Positions 7,028 through 10,676 of a DNA stretch of 10,676 bases are shown here, piece after piece. How positions within the stretch are numbered: the first letter of the stretch is position 1; each line of letters opens with the position of its first letter. The notes below the pieces were generated by a model, which saw only the letters and a program-made list of their open reading frames with translations, ran no database searches and had not been told where the DNA came from. The stretch is from the NCBI GenBank assembly GCA_947461915.1, contig CANHNG010000029.1, positions 1 through 10,676 of the forward strand, written 5' to 3'. A program made the position numbers and the translations under genes. Source of the stretch: Flavobacteriaceae bacterium (GTDB lineage Bacteria > Bacteroidota > Bacteroidia > Flavobacteriales > Flavobacteriaceae).

Positions 7028-7876
7028 ATGGATATTTCAAACAAAAAACATTTTATCACCGTAAAAGATTATTCGGTTTCTAAAGAAACTTTCGATTTGT
7101 ATCATGACGAAACTTTGGATATGTTAATCACGTTTCCACAACCCGGTTTGGATGCTTTAGGTAAGTATTACGAAAGTGAGGATTATATTTCCCATACTGA
7201 CAACCAACGTTCTTTTTTTGAAAAACTATATCATTTTATAAAAAACATTGCATTAAAAAACAAACTCCATTTGATAAATTCACTTCAACCCAACAAAGGT
7301 AGAATTCTAGATATTGGTGCCGGAACTGGGGATTTCTTGTCAATTGCAAAAAAGGATGGTTGGCAAACAACAGGAGTGGAGCCAAGCACTAAAGCAAAAT
7401 CAATTGCAATAAACAAAGGAGTTTCGTTTGTAGAATTTACAACTGAATTAGAAAATAATTCTTTTGACGTGATTTCGATGTGGCACGTTTTAGAACATGT
7501 TCCAGATTTAGACAAACAAATTAAAGAATTGAAACGATTGTTGAAACCAAAAGGAACATTAATTATTGCCGTTCCCAATTTCAAATCCTTCGACGCAAAA
7601 CATTACGGAAAATTTTGGGCGGCTTTTGATGTACCCATTCACTTTTGGCATTTTTCAAAAACGGCTATAAAATTGCTTTTTGAAAAAGAAAAAATGAAAT
7701 TGGAAAAAGTCTTACCTATGAAATTTGATTCTTTTTATGTAAGTCTACTTTCAGAAAAATACAAATCCGGAAAAATGAATTTCATCAAAGCTTTTTACGT
7801 TGGATTGTTGTCCAATTGGAAGGCAAGGAGTAGTTTTGAACATTCTTCACACATTTATATCATAAGAAACGAGTAA
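7028..7876 (+). CDS. Class I SAM-dependent methyltransferase, substrate unknown
   Basis: The 282-residue product has a central Rossmann-type methyltransferase domain (about 85-215). Motif I is ILDIGAGTGDFL (93-104), the acidic residue that should bind the SAM ribose is Glu118 in GVEPS, and FDVISMWHVLEHVPD (146-160) and LLKPKGTLIIAVPN (171-184) complete the fold. DVPIHFWHFS (201-210) is typical of the Methyltransf_23-like group. The N-terminal part (about 13-56, with SKETFDLYHDETLDM and YYESEDYISH) resembles a region that in related proteins I recall as carrying a CxxC zinc site, but no cysteines are present here. It is not RsmG/GidB, which lacks this architecture. It lies 153 bases after mnmG in the same direction; the spacer holds parS site 3 and a hairpin, so it may have its own transcript. 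Methylation of a small molecule, lipid or glycan is possible, but nothing decides between them. Confidence 0.9.
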   Translation: MDISNKKHFITVKDYSVSKETFDLYHDETLDMLITFPQPGLDALGKYYESEDYISHTDNQRSFFEKLYHFIKNIALKNKLHLINSLQPNKGRILDIGAGTGDFLSIAKKDGWQTTGVEPSTKAKSIAINKGVSFVEFTTELENNSFDVISMWHVLEHVPDLDKQIKELKRLLKPKGTLIIAVPNFKSFDAKHYGKFWAAFDVPIHFWHFSKTAIKLLFEKEKMKLEKVLPMKFDSFYVSLLSEKYKSGKMNFIKAFYVGLLSNWKARSSFEHSSHIYIIRNE

Positions 7877-8122
7877 AATTGATTTTAAGCGCGTTTAAGC
7901 ACAGTTTCTGATACGGTCGAAATGTTCTGTAGGTTTTTTAGAAAACACTCCGTATTCAAAAGCTGTCGCATCCGGTTTCGATAGCCATAATTGATGAAAT
8001 AATTAATTGTAATAGCAAAAAGTAATACAAGAAATAGTTGCGCATTTTTCTTTTTTTAGATTAATGCAGTTTAAATTTTTATATTTTTGTTGCAAATTCT
8101 TAAAAATTATAAAAAATCCAAA
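7877..8122. other. Non-coding spacer with structured segment
   Basis: No convincing gene is seen here. The first 110 bases are less AT-rich than the rest. They hold nested inverted repeats: ATACGG (7911-7916) with CCGTAT (7950-7955), GTTTT (7933-7937) with AAAAC (7942-7946), and TCGAAA (7917-7922) with TTTCGA (7976-7981). The minus strand is open from 8002 to 7895 without an ATG (35 codons), possibly a gene remnant or chance. The remainder is AT-rich and carries the promoter for the next gene. Confidence 0.5.
8082..8089 (+). promoter_or_regulatory. Candidate promoter -7 element for leader ORF and OmpH-like gene
   Basis: TATTTTTG matches TAnnTTTG exactly and stands 33 bases before the small leader ORF and 103 bases before the OmpH-like start. 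There is no clear TTG at the -33 distance. A transcript from here would carry a leader of about 100 bases. Confidence 0.5.
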
Positions 8123-8200
8123 ATGAAATCAAAGATTCACGACACGAGCGCCAGCGAACTGGCGAAGCAATACCTAAACGAAATATTAAAAAATGAGTAA
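8123..8200 (+). CDS. Possible 25-residue leader peptide
   Basis: This is an ATG-initiated frame of 25 codons ending in TAA, whose last 8 bases overlap the OmpH-like gene start (ATGAGTAA). The peptide begins MKSKIHDTSASELAKQYLNE and is hydrophilic, probably helical, with no signal peptide. It is the first ATG after the proposed promoter. Its middle uses GC-rich codons (AGC, GCC, CTG, GCG) unlike the AT-rich neighbours, because it contains a perfect hairpin: CGCCAG (8149-8154), loop CGAA, CTGGCG (8159-8164). It may be a translated leader coupled to the lipoprotein gene, or merely a structured non-coding leader or dispersed repeat. I do not recognise the peptide. Confidence 0.3.
   Translation: MKSKIHDTSASELAKQYLNEILKNE
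8149..8164. promoter_or_regulatory. GC-rich hairpin in the OmpH-like leader
   Basis: A 6-bp perfect stem CGCCAG/CTGGCG with tetraloop CGAA ends 28 bases before the OmpH-like start codon. It stands out against the AT-rich surroundings. In RNA it could influence translation or stability of the lipoprotein message (inference). Confidence 0.5.
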
Positions 8201-8759
8201 AAAAATAGCAGTACTTATCGCAATGACAATTTCTCTTGTTGCTTGTAATAAATCAGCAGAAGTAAAGGAAATAAAAACGGCTTATGTTGACACGTCTATT
8301 TTGATGAAACAATATACCGAAGCAAATAACCTAGAAGCTAAATATAAAGCAAAAGCGGAAGAAAAAGGAAAACAACTGGAAACCGAGATAAATCGTTTCA
8401 AACAGGAAGCCGCTAGTTTTCAAAGTCAGGCACAAGCAAATGGTCAAGCTTGGGCGCAGCAAAAAGGGGCCGAATTACAAAGAAGAGAACAACAACTGGG
8501 TCAGGCACAACAAGCACTTTCGCAAGAATTACAACAAGAAGGCGCAACCGAAATGGATAGTTTGGTGGTAAAAGTCAAAAAATTCATTAAGGCATACGGC
8601 AAAGAAAAAGGCTACGCTTATATTTATGGAACCGGAGATGCTGCAACTGTTTTATTCGCCGAAGAAAAATATGACATTACTAAGGACATTATCAAATTGT
8701 TAAACGACAAGTACAAATCTTCGGTAAAGACGGAAGAAAACGTGGAAACAAAAAAATAA
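8193..8759 (+). CDS. Skp/OmpH-like periplasmic chaperone family lipoprotein
   Basis: The 188-residue product starts with a lipoprotein signal peptide: hydrophobic residues 5-17 and lipobox LVAC with the lipidated Cys at 18. The mature part begins with the Skp/OmpH block TAYVDTSILMKQY (29-41). A long A/Q/E/K-rich coiled coil follows (about 43-125), and a C-terminal segment (about 127-174, including GYAYIYGTGDAATVLFAEEK) packs against the strand region in this family. Skp proteins hold unfolded outer-membrane proteins in the periplasm. Classical Skp is soluble, so this is a membrane-anchored relative and may have another role. It is preceded by a structured leader and followed by a strong terminator, so it is probably monocistronic apart from the leader ORF. 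The next gene encodes an outer-membrane receptor, a potential client, but it is a separate transcription unit. Confidence 0.9.
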   Translation: MSKKIAVLIAMTISLVACNKSAEVKEIKTAYVDTSILMKQYTEANNLEAKYKAKAEEKGKQLETEINRFKQEAASFQSQAQANGQAWAQQKGAELQRREQQLGQAQQALSQELQQEGATEMDSLVVKVKKFIKAYGKEKGYAYIYGTGDAATVLFAEEKYDITKDIIKLLNDKYKSSVKTEENVETKK

Positions 8760-8801
8760 AGATATTTCAGAGAAACTTATTTTTAAAACCTGTTTATAAT
8801 T

Positions 8802-8836
8802 AAGCCTTTAATCATTATTATGATGGAAGGCTTTTT
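8802..8836 (+). terminator. Intrinsic terminator after the OmpH-like gene
   Basis: AAGCCTT (8802-8808) pairs with AAGGCTT (8827-8833). Inside, ATCAT (8811-8815) pairs with ATGAT (8820-8824) around loop TATT. A run of five T (8832-8836), overlapping the end of the stem, follows. It lies 43 bases after the stop codon. Confidence 0.85.
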
Positions 8837-8902
8837 AATTGGATAATGCTCTGTTATCAATACAACTTGCCCAAGATACCTTTTAAAAAACGACTAATCA
8901 AT

Positions 8903-8937
8903 CCTCAACCCTTGAGGCGAATTTAAAATTAGGGTTG
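8903..8937. promoter_or_regulatory. Two overlapping, mutually exclusive hairpins
   Basis: CCTCAA (8903-8908) can pair with TTGAGG (8912-8917) around loop CCC. Alternatively CAACCCT (8906-8912) can pair with AGGGTTG (8931-8937) around an 18-base loop. The two structures use the same bases. They lie between the OmpH-like terminator and the proposed TonB receptor promoter. No U-tract follows directly. Confidence 0.4.
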
Positions 8938-9001
8938 TCTTTGTGTAAAAAAGTTTAAGATTTAATAAACTTAAGTTAACATACCCTTGCTGTTTAGATT
9001 A

Positions 9002-9009
9002 TAATTTTG
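9002..9009 (+). promoter_or_regulatory. Candidate promoter -7 element for the TonB receptor gene
   Basis: TAATTTTG fits TAnnTTTG, 42 bases before the start codon. The nearest upstream TTG (8987-8989) is only 12 bases away, shorter than the usual 17-23 base spacing, so the -33 element is unclear. Confidence 0.5.
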
Positions 9010-9051
9010 CTTACTGATAACTTTTATAGTTTATGAATCAATTATTATAAT

Positions 9052-10676
9052 ATGAAATTATTTTACACCCTTACTTTATTTATCGTTTCTCAGTTAATTT
9101 TCGCTCAAACTTCCATTCTAAAAGGAACCATCATTGATGATGCAACGGGTAAAACCATGCCAGGGGTTGATGTTAGTGTTAGTAATACTAAATTTTATGC
9201 CACTTCTTATTTTGATGGAAATTTTATCATTAGTGATTTGCCAGTAGGCACTTATGAGGTTCAATTTTCTACAAGTTCTTACAGGACTAAAATAATTTCT
9301 GAAGTTGTTGTAAAAGCAAATGACGCTACTAACTTAACCGTTTCTTTGGTGGAAAGTAAAAACGAACTAAAAGAAGTGGTTATTACAAAAACTAAAGCTA
9401 AAGTAGAATCTATAAAATCATTGTTGATTCAGCAAAAAAATAGCGCAAGCGTTTCTGATGGTATCTCTGCTGAATCCATTAAGAGGACCCCAGATAAATC
9501 CACTTCCGATGTGCTAAAAAGAATCAGTGGAGCCAGTATTCAAGACAACAAATTCGTGATTGTTCGAGGGCTAAATGATAGATACAACACTGCCTTTTTA
9601 AATGGAGCCCCATTGCCGAGTTCTGAACCGGACAGAAAAGCATTTTCGTTTGATATTTTTCCTTCTAATATGATTGATAATTTAGTGATTACCAAAACAG
9701 CAACACCAGATTTGCCTGGGGAATTTGCAGGTGGGGTGATACAGATTAATACCAAAAGTGTACCGGATAAAAACTTTCAATCCATATCTATTGGAGGCAG
9801 TTACAACACAATAACAACAGGAAAAAAACAAGTAACCTATAATGGGGGAAGCACAGATTTTATTGGAGTAGATGATGGAACTAGGGCTTTGTCGTCTAAT
9901 GTGCCAAGCGTGAGTGATTTTGCATTAAAAACATACGAGCAAAAAGTAGAAATAGCGAAGAATTCGACAACTGACTGGTCATTAATTAATCAAAAATTCT
10001 CTCCTAATATAAGTTTTCAATATACAGTAGGAAATCAATTTTCTATTAAAGACAAAAAAATAGGTGTTTTAGCCGCAGTAACCTACAGTAAATCAAATAA
10101 CTATAACGAACGAGAGATTACTGAATTTGGATTTGCGGGTTCAAAAAAAATTAGAACTACTGATTTGACAGATGATATTTACTCCACACAAATACTCGCT
10201 GCTGGGTTGGCCAATTTTTCTTTAAAATTGAATAAAAATAATTTAGTAAATTTTAAAAATATTTATAGTATTAATTCAGATGATAGAGTTATTGAAAGAA
10301 ACGGTATTCCTGCGAATGGAGAAACAACCGATTATTTTATCACATATGGTAATGCAAGATGGTTCACTAGTAATAAGATTTATTCCGGACAGATAAATGG
10401 GGATCATTATTTGCCAAACAGCAAAATCAGAATAGCTTGGGTTGGATCTTTAAGTAATGTCGACCGTTCTGTGCCTAATTTGAGAAGAAATATATACAAC
10501 GATTATCCCGATGATGCCTTTTCTTTTAAAGCCTATATTCCAGGAAATGGTGCTGGACCTGAAGATGGGGGAAGTATTTTTTATTCAGAGAATAAGGAGG
10601 ATATTTTAAGTTTTAAAACAGACCTATCAAAAAAATTTGTTACTAATGATGGCGCAAGTTTTGAAGTAAAATTAGG
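9052..10676 (+). CDS. TonB-dependent outer-membrane receptor, N-terminal part (cut by window edge)
   Basis: TonB-dependent receptors import large or scarce solutes (iron chelates, vitamins, glycans) across the outer membrane, powered by TonB-ExbBD. The frame is open from the ATG at 9052 to the window end: 541 codons plus two bases. The Sec signal peptide is MKLFYTLTLFIVSQLIFA, with likely cleavage before Gln19. A carboxypeptidase-regulatory-like (CarboxypepD_reg) domain follows at about 21-100 (KGTIIDDATGKTMPGVDVSV, YFDGNFIISDLPVGTYEV). ELKEVVIT (105-112) may be the TonB box region. The plug domain runs from about 140 to 235, with TSDVLKRISGASIQD, VRGLNDRY (171-178) and EFAGGVIQINTK. Beta-barrel sequence follows. 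It does not look like a SusC transporter in its plug motifs, and no SusD partner is visible. The substrate is unknown. It has its own upstream promoter-like region after the terminator of the preceding gene. Confidence 0.94.
   Translation, partial: MKLFYTLTLFIVSQLIFAQTSILKGTIIDDATGKTMPGVDVSVSNTKFYATSYFDGNFIISDLPVGTYEVQFSTSSYRTKIISEVVVKANDATNLTVSLVESKNELKEVVITKTKAKVESIKSLLIQQKNSASVSDGISAESIKRTPDKSTSDVLKRISGASIQDNKFVIVRGLNDRYNTAFLNGAPLPSSEPDRKAFSFDIFPSNMIDNLVITKTATPDLPGEFAGGVIQINTKSVPDKNFQSISIGGSYNTITTGKKQVTYNGGSTDFIGVDDGTRALSSNVPSVSDFALKTYEQKVEIAKNSTTDWSLINQKFSPNISFQYTVGNQFSIKDKKIGVLAAVTYSKSNNYNEREITEFGFAGSKKIRTTDLTDDIYSTQILAAGLANFSLKLNKNNLVNFKNIYSINSDDRVIERNGIPANGETTDYFITYGNARWFTSNKIYSGQINGDHYLPNSKIRIAWVGSLSNVDRSVPNLRRNIYNDYPDDAFSFKAYIPGNGAGPEDGGSIFYSENKEDILSFKTDLSKKFVTNDGASFEVKL

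Noticed and set aside
7028..7876. rsmG (gidB), expected next to mnmG near parS
   Set aside because: The protein is longer than RsmG and has ILDIGAGTGDFL with an HVLEHVPD block, not the RsmG DLGSGAGFPG-type motif.
7933..7946. GTTTT/AAAAC hairpin as the methyltransferase terminator
   Set aside because: The stem is five mostly A-T pairs and no T-run follows, so it is too weak to call a terminator.
7895..8002. Minus-strand 35-codon open stretch as a gene
   Set aside because: It has no ATG, is short, and overlaps a second open frame; kept only as a possible remnant.

Overview
The window looks like the chromosome of a Flavobacterium-type member of the Bacteroidetes. The evidence is AT-rich DNA, A/T-rich leaders without Shine-Dalgarno sequences, several TAnnTTTG promoter -7 motifs, a DUF4175-type giant membrane protein, and a TonB-dependent receptor with an N-terminal carboxypeptidase-regulatory-like domain. 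No insertion sequence, CRISPR array, rRNA or tRNA gene was seen. This is core chromosome rather than an island.

Layout. The minus strand at 1-980 carries the N-terminal two thirds of glutamyl-tRNA synthetase (gltX), cut by the window edge. It is divergent from a plus-strand block: a 1104-residue DUF4175-like membrane/coiled-coil protein (1177-4491), ybeY (4488-4907, overlapping the previous stop as ATGA), mnmG/gidA (5003-6874) and a class I SAM methyltransferase of unknown substrate (7028-7876). After a 316-base spacer come a possible 25-codon leader ORF (8123-8200) and a Skp/OmpH-like lipoprotein (8193-8759), closed by a convincing hairpin terminator. The window ends in the first 541 codons of a TonB-dependent receptor (from 9052).

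Functional theme. gltX (tRNA charging), ybeY (rRNA maturation) and mnmG (tRNA wobble-uridine modification) are translation genes. The OmpH-like lipoprotein and the TonB receptor belong to the cell envelope. DUF4175 and the methyltransferase cannot be assigned a substrate or role from sequence.

Most notable finding: three parS-like ParB-binding sites surround mnmG. Two are perfect 16-mers, TGTTTCACGTGGAACA, at 4888-4903 and 4937-4952. The third, at 6935-6950, has one mismatch and is written in the opposite orientation. The first lies inside ybeY and encodes its C-terminal residues FHVEH. This suggests that the locus is a chromosome-partitioning centromere, probably near the replication origin. 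Secondary signals are 7-bp-periodic repeats in the spacers, a 13-bp hairpin beside the third parS, two mutually exclusive hairpins before the TonB receptor, a structured leader ORF before the OmpH-like gene, and a collagen-like tract in the DUF4175 protein.
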